Source: Paenibacillus sp. NEAU-GSW1
Lineage (GTDB): Bacteria > Bacillota > Bacilli > Paenibacillales > Paenibacillaceae
Length of the DNA: 64,000 nt
Direction: 5' to 3'
NCBI RefSeq assembly: GCF_009737085.1
Contig: NZ_WOVL01000022.1
Coordinates: forward strand, 1 to 64,000
Made by a program: the position numbers and the translations under genes. The notes under the pieces were generated by a model that was given only the letters and a program-made list of their open reading frames with translations, had not been told where the DNA came from and did not search any database. Within the stretch, counting starts at the first letter, position 1, and each line of letters opens with the position of its first letter. Positions 8,013-15,994 of this stretch are shown here, piece by piece.

Positions 8013-8198
8013 ATGTCCAAACCTTTATCTTTGGCGTTCGCCGTCCTTTCTGTCCTATTTATGCTTGGCACCGCTGTCGCGATCTCTTATAACGGATGGC
8101 TTGCCCTTCTGCTTGGCATATTGACGCTATTCGTTATCGGAAGCGGCTTTATTGTAAAAGCAAGGCTCCGCCGCGCGGAGCAAAACAATAAAGGCTGA
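8013..8198 (+). CDS. DUF5325-like small membrane protein
   Basis: A 61-residue protein with two hydrophobic helices separated by a short SYNGW turn and a basic tail (KARLRRAEQNNKG). Size and layout resemble the DUF5325/YlaF-type proteins of Bacillales, whose function is unknown; this assignment is by resemblance only. The ATG at 8013 has AAGGAGAG upstream. The last codons and the stop lie inside the stem of a strong hairpin terminator at 8184-8226. Confidence 0.6.
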   Translation: MSKPLSLAFAVLSVLFMLGTAVAISYNGWLALLLGILTLFVIGSGFIVKARLRRAEQNNKG

Positions 8199-8226
8199 CG
8201 CATCTATCGCGTCAGCCTTTATTGTT
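8184..8226. terminator. bidirectional terminator with perfect 18-bp stem
   Basis: An 18-bp perfect stem (8184-8201 against 8209-8226) surrounds the loop ATCTATC. It serves both the forward DUF5325-like gene, whose stop codon lies in the left arm, and the reverse trpS gene. Confidence 0.85.
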
Positions 8227-8236
8227 TATTTAGCTT

Positions 8237-9223
8237 TCATTGCGGCGGCAAGAAGCCCATTCGTTCTTTCACTTCCGCCAGCGTACGATCGGCAACAGCA
8301 GCGGCACGCTCCGCACCTTGCTTCAAGATCGCATGGATTTCGCCCGATTTGCGAATCTCATTATAGTTGGCTTGCAGCGGCTCGATAACCGAAACGACAT
8401 GCTCGGCCAAATCTTTTTTGAACGGACCGTAGCCTTGTCCCTCGTAGCGCGCTTCAACCTCTTGCACGGACATATTCGCGCAGTGCGAATAAATGCTGAT
8501 CAAGTTGCTAATTTCCGGCTTGCTCGCCGGATCGAATTTAACCTCACGGCCGGAATCGGTCGTTGCGCGGCTAATTTTTTTGCGGATGACGTCAGGCGGA
8601 TCCAGCAAAGCGATATAGCTGCCTGGATTCGGATTGCTTTTGCTCATCTTCTTGCTTGCATCGTCAAGCGACATGATGCGCGCTCCGACTTTCGGTATAT
8701 AGGGCTCCGGAATTTTGAAATACTCTCCATATCTTGAATTAAACCGTCCCGCCAGATCGCGCGTCAGCTCCAAATGCTGCTTCTGATCGTCGCCCACCGG
8801 AACGAGATCGGAATTATATACAAGAATATCTGCTGCCATCAGCGGCGGATAGACGAAAAGTCCTGCGCCTACCGATTCTTTTCCCGCCGATTTCTCTTTA
8901 AACTGCGTCATACGTTCCAATTCGCCCATATTGGATAAAGTCGTCATAATCCATCCGAGCTCCGCATGCGCGCGAACATGCGACTGCATATAAACGTTCG
9001 CCTTCAATGGATCGATGCCAGCCGCAATAAACAACGCCGCTACCGCTTCCGATTGCTCCCGCAGCTTGGCTGGCTCTTGCGCGACCGAAATAGCATGCAG
9101 GTCCACGACCATGAAGTAACATTCTTCCGTATGCTGAAGCTTAACGTAATTTTGCATCGCTCCGATATAGTTGCCGAGCGTAAGCTGGCCGCTAGGCTGA
9201 ATGCCGGAAAGTACTCTTCCCAT
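8237..9223 (-). CDS. trpS: tryptophanyl-tRNA synthetase
   Basis: A 328-residue class I aminoacyl-tRNA synthetase that charges tRNA-Trp. The HIGH-type motif appears as PSGQLTLGN at residues 10-18 and the KMSKS loop as KKMSKSN near residue 195. The conserved DLHAI and GDDQKQH blocks typical of bacterial TrpRS are present. An in-frame ATG 25 codons upstream lies inside the T-box leader; AGGAGC eight bases before ATG 9223 and the family N-terminus MGRVLSGIQPSG fix the start. Expression is controlled by a tryptophan-specific T-box leader. Confidence 0.97.
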   Translation of the reverse strand: MGRVLSGIQPSGQLTLGNYIGAMQNYVKLQHTEECYFMVVDLHAISVAQEPAKLREQSEAVAALFIAAGIDPLKANVYMQSHVRAHAELGWIMTTLSNMGELERMTQFKEKSAGKESVGAGLFVYPPLMAADILVYNSDLVPVGDDQKQHLELTRDLAGRFNSRYGEYFKIPEPYIPKVGARIMSLDDASKKMSKSNPNPGSYIALLDPPDVIRKKISRATTDSGREVKFDPASKPEISNLISIYSHCANMSVQEVEARYEGQGYGPFKKDLAEHVVSVIEPLQANYNEIRKSGEIHAILKQGAERAAAVADRTLAEVKERMGFLPPQ

Positions 9224-9532
9224 AGTGATCTGCTCCTTTGTATGCGCCATAGACGCAGAAAATCCCCCGCCGCAAGGGACGAGGGACCGTGGTGCCACCC
9301 TAATTCGCTATTATCGCGCCGCCATCCTTAATCGGTGAACGGCTGGCTGTGATAAAGCCTTCATTGTTTCCGTAACGGGGAAAAGCCGGAGGAGCATTGA
9401 CGGCACCGATTATGCCGCTTTCCGCACTCTGCTCCGGGATCCATTCAGTCTCAGGCTTGCGCCGGTTCTCACCACCCACCGGCTCTCTGGACGCATAAAC
9501 GCCTGCGCTTACTTGTTCCCATCATCGCATTT
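9224..9532 (-). ncRNA. T-box riboswitch leader of trpS, Trp (UGG) specifier
   Basis: The reverse-strand leader contains the T-box core GGGTGGCACCACGG (9287-9300), whose TGGC segment pairs with the uncharged tRNA acceptor end. In the specifier loop, TGAA is followed by TGG, the Trp codon, at 9441-9443, after the usual GTGAGA bulge region. Uncharged tRNA-Trp binding would favour readthrough into trpS. Leader length of about 310 nt from the predicted start site is usual for the class. Confidence 0.92.
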
Positions 9533-9538
9533 ACAACG

Positions 9539-9566
9539 ATTATACCTGCATTGCCAGGAATGTCAA
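9539..9566 (-). promoter_or_regulatory. sigma-A promoter of the trpS T-box transcript
   Basis: Perfect consensus hexamers TTGACA (9561-9566) and TATAAT (9539-9544) with a 16-bp spacer on the reverse strand. Transcription would begin near 9532. Confidence 0.85.
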
Positions 9567-9652
9567 GGCGGCGAGAAAGTTGTCCTATACCTTTGTTTGC
9601 TGCATAGACTAATGATAAATGTAAGTGTGCAGTGGAGAGGTTGTCGAAACCG

Positions 9653-10573
9653 ATGGATGATTTAATTTCCCATTTATATACATTTAAAATTTTGTTTTTA
9701 AGCCTTATTTTGGAAACTTTTCCTTACATCTTGCTTGGCGTGTTATTCTCCTCGCTGCTGCAAGTTTTCGTCACCGATGAAGCCATTCGGCGAATAACGC
9801 CGCGAAATCCCATTGCAGGCGTTATATTCGGCAGTTTGCTGGGCCTGCTGTTTCCGCTTTGCGAATGCGGCATGATTCCCGTAGTTCGCCGGCTGATCCG
9901 TAAAGGGATGCCTTCCTATATCGGAATCGTATACTTGATTGCTGGACCGGTCGTCAACCCGATCGTATTTGCATCGACGCTATCCGCCTTCCGCTCCGCT
10001 CCAAGCATTGCCTATTCCCGCATTGGACTCGCATTTGTCATTTCCGTCGTTATCGGCCTGCTGTTCTCCCGATTCATGCACGGCAATCCGTTGAATAACG
10101 AAAATAAAGCCGTCTTCATTCATGAAAACGGAACGCAAGACCATTTGCTTGCCGCTCGGCCGAGCTGGAGCGCTCGAATCTCTTCCACCCTCGGACATGC
10201 CTCGGACGAATTTTTCGATATGGGCAAATATTTTATTTTTGGAGCGCTTGTTACTGCCATTATTCAAACCTTTATTGACCGCAATGCGCTGGCAGGCGTA
10301 GCCGATCACCCAACTTTCTCCTATTTCTTCATGATGGGATTCGCTTTTTTGCTGTCGATCTGTTCGACGTCCGACGCTTTTATCGCCGCTTCCTTCAACG
10401 GCTTGTTCGGTCCTGGGCCGCTCATGGCTTTCCTTCTGCTCGGTCCGATGATTGATTTGAAAAATACGATTGCGATGCTGTCCGCTTTCCGCATGAAGAT
10501 CGTGCTTGCGCTTATCGCGGCAACCGTATTGCTTGTCTGGACAGCCGCATCGCTTTGGGAGGCGATCATATGA
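9653..10573 (+). CDS. permease, DUF318/YraQ-YcgR family
   Basis: A 306-residue protein with about eight transmembrane helices and the family hallmark LCECGMIPVVRRLIRKGMP, followed by AGPVVNP and later the CSTSDAF block. These two-domain permeases of unproven substrate usually sit beside a TIGR03943/DUF1980 partner, as with YcgR/YcgQ in B. subtilis; metal export has been suggested for some relatives. ATG 9653 is preferred (GAGAGG upstream), with an in-frame GTG at 9632. The next gene overlaps the stop (ATGA). Confidence 0.8.
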   Translation: MDDLISHLYTFKILFLSLILETFPYILLGVLFSSLLQVFVTDEAIRRITPRNPIAGVIFGSLLGLLFPLCECGMIPVVRRLIRKGMPSYIGIVYLIAGPVVNPIVFASTLSAFRSAPSIAYSRIGLAFVISVVIGLLFSRFMHGNPLNNENKAVFIHENGTQDHLLAARPSWSARISSTLGHASDEFFDMGKYFIFGALVTAIIQTFIDRNALAGVADHPTFSYFFMMGFAFLLSICSTSDAFIAASFNGLFGPGPLMAFLLLGPMIDLKNTIAMLSAFRMKIVLALIAATVLLVWTAASLWEAII

Positions 10574-10944
10574 AGGAGCACTGGATTAGAGCCGCGCTCT
10601 TAAACGCATTCGCATTGCTTATCGTCTATTTGCATCATACAAATCAATTGCTTTACTACATCGAGCCGGGAATGTCGCTCTATGTAAAGCTTTCGTCAAT
10701 CGGTTTGCTCGCGGCCGGCACGCATCAGATTTACGCCGCCTTGCAGCGGCGTTCCGGCAATTCCACCCCATCGTGCGACTGCGGACACGACCACGAGCAT
10801 CCGAGCCACCGCTCGAAACCATTATCAAGGATCAAGAAATGGCTCGTCTATAGCTTGTTCTTGCTTCCTCTCATTCTTCCTTTCGTCATGCCGGGCAACG
10901 CTCCCGACAATGCTTCCGCCCGTCTGCACGCGCATCAGCATTAG
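10570..10944 (+). CDS. short TIGR03943/DUF1980-like partner of the permease
   Basis: A 124-residue protein translationally coupled to the permease (its ATG overlaps the TGA). The N-terminal part has two hydrophobic helices like the membrane half of TIGR03943/YcgQ proteins. A Cys/His linker follows (CDCGHDHEHPSH), then a third helix, and the protein ends LHAHQH. Family members are usually near 280 residues; the C-terminal soluble domain is absent here and no remnant is visible downstream. The Cys/His clusters suggest a metal ligand role (inference). Confidence 0.65.
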   Translation: MKEHWIRAALLNAFALLIVYLHHTNQLLYYIEPGMSLYVKLSSIGLLAAGTHQIYAALQRRSGNSTPSCDCGHDHEHPSHRSKPLSRIKKWLVYSLFLLPLILPFVMPGNAPDNASARLHAHQH

Positions 10945-10966
10945 TTTCCGTGATGTTCCTCCTGCC

Positions 10967-11392
10967 TTACGCTTCCGCGTCTTGATTTGGAAACTCGCGC
11001 ACCATCAGCGTCTTAGGCTGCTGATAACGATAGCTCCAGTTCGCCGTGTTGTAGTTAGATTCGTAACAGATGCTAGCCGACCAAGTCCCCGCACTTGGCC
11101 GAACGGCAAAATCATAAACAATTTCCCCGTGCGTCCAATTGCGCCTGAATTGCAAAGCTTCAATCGCCATTTTGCGAAAGGCTTGCACCTGAGTAGGCGT
11201 CATTCCCCGCTCCAGTTTCTCCAAGCTACCGTTTCTGCTTTCAATCGGATTTTGCCGCAAGCCAAATTTTCCAATAGCATTGTTACGGATATGAATCATG
11301 ACTGTTCCTGCAGTTGCATTCGTTAGCTCCTCTTCTAGCTGGCGAAATACGAAATCGACTTGTCTGGCGAGTGGCATAGCATCCAAATTCAT
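10967..11392 (-). CDS. conserved hypothetical protein
   Basis: A 141-residue soluble protein I cannot assign. The N-terminal half is helical with charged residues (QVDFVFRQLEEELTN). The second half is Trp/Tyr-rich with a beta pattern (NWTHGEIVYDFAV, WSASICYES, NWSYRYQQP). The start is secure because AAAGGAGG lies upstream of the ATG at 11392. It is convergent with the permease pair and divergent from the chemoreceptor gene, separated by about 250 bp. Confidence 0.6.
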   Translation of the reverse strand: MNLDAMPLARQVDFVFRQLEEELTNATAGTVMIHIRNNAIGKFGLRQNPIESRNGSLEKLERGMTPTQVQAFRKMAIEALQFRRNWTHGEIVYDFAVRPSAGTWSASICYESNYNTANWSYRYQQPKTLMVREFPNQDAEA

Positions 11393-11578
11393 ACTTATTT
11401 TCCTCCTTTCTAAAATAAAAACCTTTTATTTACATCTAGGTCTCAAGTATGATTATAATTTGACTTGAATAAATTTACAATATAGTAAATAAAGATTATT
11501 TGCATAATTCGCTATTATTCGAGAATAAAAATTTGACAGACGCCGTCATTTTTTATTGAAAATCGACTTTTCCGTTTA

Positions 11579-11607
11579 TAGACCAATCGACATGAGGGTG
11601 CTATAAT
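11579..11607 (+). promoter_or_regulatory. probable sigma-A promoter of the chemoreceptor gene
   Basis: TAGACC (11579-11584) and perfect TATAAT (11602-11607) have a 17-bp spacer and lie 32 bp before the start codon. The -35 box is weak. Confidence 0.45.
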
Positions 11608-11639
11608 ATGGATATTCTATTAAAAGGAGCGCTTACATA

Positions 11640-12902
11640 ATGATCCAATGGTACTATTCGTTATCTGTACGAAACAAACTATTGATCTCAATTTATTCCA
11701 TTTTAGCGCTGTTTACTGTGGCCATACTTCTCGTTCTTGCTTTTACCGGCGGTTCTGTAGTCGCAGGTCTTATTGTCTCGCTTGTCCTTGCAGCCGCGGC
11801 ATATCCGGTAGCAGCGTTTATTGAACGTTCATTAAGCGGTTCATACGATGAAATGGCAGACACGGCATTCCGGATCTCTAAAGGCGACTTTACACAAAAA
11901 ATCGACACTTCCAACGCAGCGCTTGGCGAACTTGGTCATGCTTTCAACAGCATGATCGATAAACTTCGCGACATTCTGACTGAAACATCGAACATTACGC
12001 GCCATGTTTCAGAGACGAGCCGAAGCATATTCGATAAGAACACTCATATTAAAGAAGCAATGGAGCAAGTAGCCGCATCCTCCAACGAACTGGCTACCGG
12101 CGCCAACGAAATATCGGAAGATGTGTCCGATATGAGCGATTCCATTGTAGAAATCGAAAAAATGGTTGCCGGCTATGCCAACTCGACGAAACAAATGAAT
12201 CAACGTTCCGAAATGACTTTGCAATTGGTTGAGAAAGGCCGCGAAGCGCTGGACTCACAAGCGGAAGGCATGCGCCGCAACGTTGAGGCAACGGAGAAAG
12301 TGTCTGAAACGATCCAAGAGCTTGCACGCAAGGCGCAAGGCATCTCGGCTATTACAACAACAATCTCCGATATTGCCGAGCAAACCAACCTGCTTTCCCT
12401 GAACGCTTCCATTGAGGCGGCGCGCGCAGGCGAGCATGGACGCGGCTTCGCCGTCGTCGCTCAAGAAGTTCGCAAGCTTGCGGAAGAATCCACGTCTTCG
12501 ACGAAGCAAGTATTCAATCTCGTCAAAAGCATCGATCAAGGCATCAAGCATACGATCGAGAACATGAAAATCAACGAAGAAGTCGTTCAATTGCAAACAA
12601 CGCGCATTCAAGAATCCGAGCAAGTATTCAATGACATTGTGCAAAGCGTACAATTCATTACGAATCAAATTTCCGCTTTCGCCAGCGAAAGCGATGCAAT
12701 GCTCGAAAGCGCGCGTAAAATTTCCGACGCGATTCAGAACATTTCTTCGATTACACAACAATCAGCTGCCGGCACCGAACAAGTATCAGCATCGATGAAC
12801 GAGCAAATCGCCTCCGTGCAAGCGGTTGTTGACGAGACCGAGCGCATGTTGAATATGGCAACCCAGTTGCAGCGCACGATCCAAGTTTTCAAAATGAAAT
12901 AA
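11640..12902 (+). CDS. methyl-accepting chemotaxis protein without periplasmic sensor domain
   Basis: A 420-residue receptor. Two adjacent hydrophobic segments (about residues 13-33 and 38-58) are followed by a HAMP-like region (about 60-110) and a long MCP signalling domain. The hairpin tip reads [19 protein letters not shown] (about residues 245-263), the CheW/CheA contact. There is practically no extracytoplasmic loop between the helices, so the protein must sense inside the membrane or cytoplasm, or via partners. The ATG at 11640 follows AAGGAGCG. Confidence 0.9.
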   Translation: MIQWYYSLSVRNKLLISIYSILALFTVAILLVLAFTGGSVVAGLIVSLVLAAAAYPVAAFIERSLSGSYDEMADTAFRISKGDFTQKIDTSNAALGELGHAFNSMIDKLRDILTETSNITRHVSETSRSIFDKNTHIKEAMEQVAASSNELATGANEISEDVSDMSDSIVEIEKMVAGYANSTKQMNQRSEMTLQLVEKGREALDSQAEGMRRNVEATEKVSETIQELARKAQGISAITTTISDIAEQTNLLSLNASIEAARAGEHGRGFAVVAQEVRKLAEESTSSTKQVFNLVKSIDQGIKHTIENMKINEEVVQLQTTRIQESEQVFNDIVQSVQFITNQISAFASESDAMLESARKISDAIQNISSITQQSAAGTEQVSASMNEQIASVQAVVDETERMLNMATQLQRTIQVFKMK

Positions 12903-12918
12903 TTGTTCGAAAGCTCCG

Positions 12919-12957
12919 AAGGCTCCGTTCCAAATTGGAATGGAGCCTTTCTTTTTT
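12919..12957 (+). terminator. rho-independent terminator
   Basis: AAGGCTCC...GGAGCCTT with an inner TTCC/GGAA stem is followed by TCTTTTTT, 16 bp after the chemoreceptor stop. Confidence 0.8.
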
Positions 12958-13043
12958 GGGATCGAAATGCATGAACGATAAGGCGCAAAGGGAACAATAG
13001 CGGCACGACTGAATTTGCTTATCGAGAAAGGATGGAACTGGGC

Positions 13044-13859
13044 ATGGCAAAGGATCACTTTACAAAACCCTTTTTCTATCGAAAATTAAGCTGGGCAGCC
13101 GCATTGTTAACCATCGCCCTTCTCCTTCCTCAGCCCTCAGTCAGTCATGCAGATGAAATGGCATATTCGAAGCTTAAACCGAAAGTTCGTAAAGAGGAAA
13201 TGTCCTGGGTGAAGATGGAAAAAAAGTTTCCCGGCGCTTTTATATTAAACGGTCCACGCGGCCAGAAAAAAATTGCGCTTACCTTCGATGATGCTCCCGA
13301 TCCTCGGTTTACGCCTGAAATTTTGGACGTCCTCGCCAAGTACGATGTATGCGCTACGTTTTTTGTCGTTGGCGCGAGAGCGGCCAAACATCCCGAAATG
13401 GTTCGCCGTATAAGCAGAGAATGTCATACCGTAGGCAATCATTCGTATAACCATGCGGTCATGTCTAAGCTTTCGGCTGCCGCTTTTCGGTCTCAAATTG
13501 AGCGAACAGATACGATTATTTATCGCATAGTCGGTTATCACTCTCGTTTTATCCGTCCGCCATACGGAGAAATGCTTCCTGCTCAAGTCGGATGGACGAA
13601 ACGCAACGGTTATATCGTCGTTAACTGGGACGTTGATTCCATTGACTGGAGAAACAATCCTTCAAGCGGCGCCATCTTGCAAAATATCCGAAAAACGCTG
13701 CAGCCTGGATCCATTGTATTGCAGCACGCTGGAGGCGGAGTCGGTCAAGACCTTAGCGGCACCATTGAGGCGCTTCCTCGACTTATAGCAACGATGCGGC
13801 AAAAAGGCTTCGAGTTCGTTACGCTACAAGAATTGCTCGGCCAATCCGCTTATAAATAA
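13044..13859 (+). CDS. secreted polysaccharide deacetylase (NodB/CE4)
   Basis: A 271-residue exported protein with an N-terminal hydrophobic signal segment (about residues 14-36). The CE4 motifs are present in order: TFDDAPD (residues 80-86), HSYNH (133-137), RPPYGE, WDVDSIDW and LQHAGG. These give the Asp-His-His metal triad and catalytic residues. Family members remove N- or O-acetyl groups from peptidoglycan or chitin-like polymers; the substrate here is undetermined. AAAGGATG supports ATG 13044 over the in-frame ATG at 13032, which abuts the ribosome-binding site. Confidence 0.88.
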   Translation: MAKDHFTKPFFYRKLSWAAALLTIALLLPQPSVSHADEMAYSKLKPKVRKEEMSWVKMEKKFPGAFILNGPRGQKKIALTFDDAPDPRFTPEILDVLAKYDVCATFFVVGARAAKHPEMVRRISRECHTVGNHSYNHAVMSKLSAAAFRSQIERTDTIIYRIVGYHSRFIRPPYGEMLPAQVGWTKRNGYIVVNWDVDSIDWRNNPSSGAILQNIRKTLQPGSIVLQHAGGGVGQDLSGTIEALPRLIATMRQKGFEFVTLQELLGQSAYK

Positions 13860-13861
13860 AA

Positions 13862-13892
13862 AACGGCGATGCGATTTTTCGCATCCCGCTTT
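13862..13892. terminator. hairpin between convergent genes
   Basis: GATGCG/CGCATC with a 6-base loop. The reverse reading ends in GCCGTTTTT, serving the LysM-3D gene, and the forward reading ends in a T-rich stretch. Confidence 0.55.
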
Positions 13893-13898
13893 CTATTT

Positions 13899-14534
13899 CT
13901 ATTTCAAAATATACACCTTTACGTTCTGAATGCCGAAATTGCTTGCTTGCGCAGACGTTCCCGGTACGAAAATGTCAATCCGGTTGCCTTTAATTGCGCC
14001 GCCGGTATCGGTCGCTTTCGCAACCATGCCTCCAATCGGCAAACCATTATGATCGTAGCCTGTAATATACACTTGCGTGCCAAGCGGTATGACGTTCGGA
14101 TCGACCGCAATAGTTCCGACTTTCAGCGGATTTCCGAAATAATCGACAGCGCCCCACTTTCCGTTTTCCGATGCTGCGGCGCTATATGCGGTTGCTTTAA
14201 CCTGCAATTGTTCACTGAATGTATGGATTTTGCCGTTTGCTGCCGTAACCGTTTGCGCTTTAAGCGTGGTGGCGCTGGCGGTGTTTGTTTTTTTGGCTGC
14301 GCTCGAGTGCACAGTTGATGGAATCGTAATCTTCATGCCAGCCCAAATATTAAGCGGATTGATTTTTGCGTTTGCTTTCATTAGCTGCGTAAGGTTTACA
14401 TTGTATTTTTTAGATAGTTTCCAGAACGTATCTCCTTCGACTGCTGTATGCGTCTTGGTCGCTGCGCTTACCGGTCCTGCTGCGAGAAGCAATGTCAGTC
14501 CGATTGCCGCTGTTGCTATCGATAATTTTTTCAT
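13899..14534 (-). CDS. secreted LysM plus 3D-domain protein
   Basis: A 211-residue exported protein. It has a signal peptide (residues 1-24, ending VSAA) and one LysM peptidoglycan-binding domain (about 27-72, VEGDTFWKLSKKYNV to WAGMKITIP). A Thr/Ala-rich linker leads to a C-terminal 3D domain (about 110-211) with ATAYSAAA, GTIAVDPNVIPLGT and KATDTGGAIKGNRIDIF, which hold the three aspartates. Proteins of this layout (YocH-like) act as cell-wall hydrolases, often lytic-transglycosylase-like. Confidence 0.88.
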   Translation of the reverse strand: MKKLSIATAAIGLTLLLAAGPVSAATKTHTAVEGDTFWKLSKKYNVNLTQLMKANAKINPLNIWAGMKITIPSTVHSSAAKKTNTASATTLKAQTVTAANGKIHTFSEQLQVKATAYSAAASENGKWGAVDYFGNPLKVGTIAVDPNVIPLGTQVYITGYDHNGLPIGGMVAKATDTGGAIKGNRIDIFVPGTSAQASNFGIQNVKVYILK

Positions 14535-14619
14535 AGCTGTAACTCCTTCGTAAGCCGTTGGTTTTATTCTAAGTACTCGTTTTTAACGAATAGGGATATG
14601 TCTGCCGGATTTGTTTAGA

Positions 14620-14650
14620 AAAAAAGACGCCATGCTTGTCGCATGACGCC
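14620..14650 (-). terminator. rho-independent terminator of the CAP-domain gene
   Basis: On the reverse strand GGCGTCATGC pairs with GCATGGCGTC (two wobble pairs) around GACAA and runs into TTTTTTT. Confidence 0.8.
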
Positions 14651-14672
14651 TCGCCCTTCATTAGCGTTGCAA

Positions 14673-15533
14673 TTAGCCCGTAAATTCTTGTACCCATTTG
14701 CCGTTAACATAGCCGACACCGATTTTTTTGAAGTTAGCGCTCAAGATGTTCGCGCGGTGACCCGAGCTGTTCATCCATGCATTCATTACTTCTTGCGGCG
14801 TTTTTTGGCCGGAAGCAATATTTTCACCTGCATAGGAATAAGTTACGCCGAATTGCTTCATCATATCAAATGGCGAACCGTAAGTTGGCGACGTATGGCT
14901 GAAGTAGTTGTTATCGTCCATATCTTTCGCTTTAGCCGTTGCTACTTTCGTCAAAAGCGCGTCAGTTGCCAATGCTGCCAGACCTGCTTTAGCACGTTCT
15001 TGGTTAACCAATGTGACAACTTGCTTCTGGAACTCGCTTTGCGATACTGTGCCGCTGTTCGTGTTGGAATTGTTGCCCGTGCCAGTGCTTGGCTTCGTTG
15101 TTGTGCCTGTGCCAGTGCTTGGCTTCGTTGTTGTGCCCGTGCCAGTGCTTGGCTTCGTTGTTGTGCCCGTGCCTGTGCTTGGCTTCGTTGTTGTGCCCGT
15201 GCCTGTGCTTGGCTTCGTCGTTGTGCCCGTGCCTGTGCTTGGCTTCGTTGTTGTGCCCGTGCCTGTGCTTGGCTTCGTCGTTGTGCCCGTGCCTGTGCTT
15301 GGCTTCGTTACAATAACCGGCAATTGAATCGTAATGCCGCCAAACGTAATTTTATCAAGGTCGATGCCGTACTGCTTCGCGATTTGCGCGATTTGATCTT
15401 TATTAATGGCAATAACGTTGGAGTTTGTCTTCACAGCTTCTGCTGCACCTGCAGTTGGAGCCGTTACTCCTGCGCTGATCAAAGCTGCTGCTGCCAAGCT
15501 AGCGACACCCACTCGTAATGTTTGCATCTTCAT
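14673..15533 (-). CDS. secreted CAP/SCP-domain protein (YkwD-like) with Thr/Pro repeat linker
   Basis: A 286-residue exported protein with a signal peptide (ending near GVTAPTAGAA). A short domain follows, ending in GITIQLPVIV. A linker of eight near-identical KPSTGTGTTT decamers leads to a C-terminal CAP domain. CAP hallmarks are visible: LVNQERAKAGL, YFSHTSP, AGENIA, NAWMNSSGHRANIL and GVGYVNGKW. Function in Bacillales (YkwD type) is unsettled. AGGAGG nine bases upstream selects ATG 15533 over an in-frame ATG at 15581. Confidence 0.88.
   Translation of the reverse strand: MKMQTLRVGVASLAAAALISAGVTAPTAGAAEAVKTNSNVIAINKDQIAQIAKQYGIDLDKITFGGITIQLPVIVTKPSTGTGTTTKPSTGTGTTTKPSTGTGTTTKPSTGTGTTTKPSTGTGTTTKPSTGTGTTTKPSTGTGTTTKPSTGTGNNSNTNSGTVSQSEFQKQVVTLVNQERAKAGLAALATDALLTKVATAKAKDMDDNNYFSHTSPTYGSPFDMMKQFGVTYSYAGENIASGQKTPQEVMNAWMNSSGHRANILSANFKKIGVGYVNGKWVQEFTG
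15071..15310. repeat. 30-bp tandem repeat, 8 copies, inside the CAP gene
   Basis: Eight copies of a 30-bp unit encode the KPSTGTGTTT linker. They differ only by synonymous changes (for example GCC/GCT), so the array is a likely site of copy-number change. Confidence 0.9.
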
Positions 15534-15891
15534 GTAAATCATCCTCCTAAAATGTTGTATATTGTGTTGCTGAATCTGCAATATTTGATAATTGCTAATG
15601 ACTCTGTGTTGTTTGCTGTGCTCCCTGACGCAAGTTATCGTAACATGGCCGCAAAGCTAGATTCACGACTCAAAAACTGGTAAAACCCGCGATTTCATTG
15701 TGTTTTCTGCGTTTTCTCCGCTTTATGAGAAAGCGTTCATTTTGCCGAAAAACGTGCATTTCAGTGCCAGGCTTAAAGGATTGGCTCCTATTTTGATAGA
15801 TCAATCGTATATCATCGCTGCAAGATTAGAATCCGTTAAGAAACCGTTTTCAAATATACGCCGCTATATGGATCAACTGCTTTCCGCATAG
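15534..15891. other. intergenic region upstream of the CAP gene, nothing assigned
   Basis: About 360 bp between the CAP gene start and the bidirectional terminator. I see no convincing promoter, riboswitch core or coding region; a 63-codon open frame at 15700-15891 lacks a ribosome-binding site. Confidence 0.5.
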
Positions 15892-15938
15892 CAAAAAGCC
15901 GCAAAACAGCTGATAGAGTCAGCGTTTTGCGGCTTTTC
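15892..15938. terminator. bidirectional terminator
   Basis: AAAAGCCGCAAAAC pairs with GTTTTGCGGCTTTT, with an inner GCTGA/TCAGC stem. It terminates the reverse-strand Gfo/Idh gene. Confidence 0.85.
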
Positions 15939-15994
15939 TTGCCGAACCGTAATTATGTATTCCTATGTTTTCGTTCGGCTGTATGGACCGATAA

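Noticed and set aside
15534-15700. Cyclic-dinucleotide riboswitch before the CAP wall-protein gene
   Set aside because: Such riboswitches often precede wall hydrolase genes, but I could not find the conserved core here.
15700-15891. 63-codon forward open frame upstream of the CAP gene
   Set aside because: No ribosome-binding site or recognisable domain, and it runs into the terminator.
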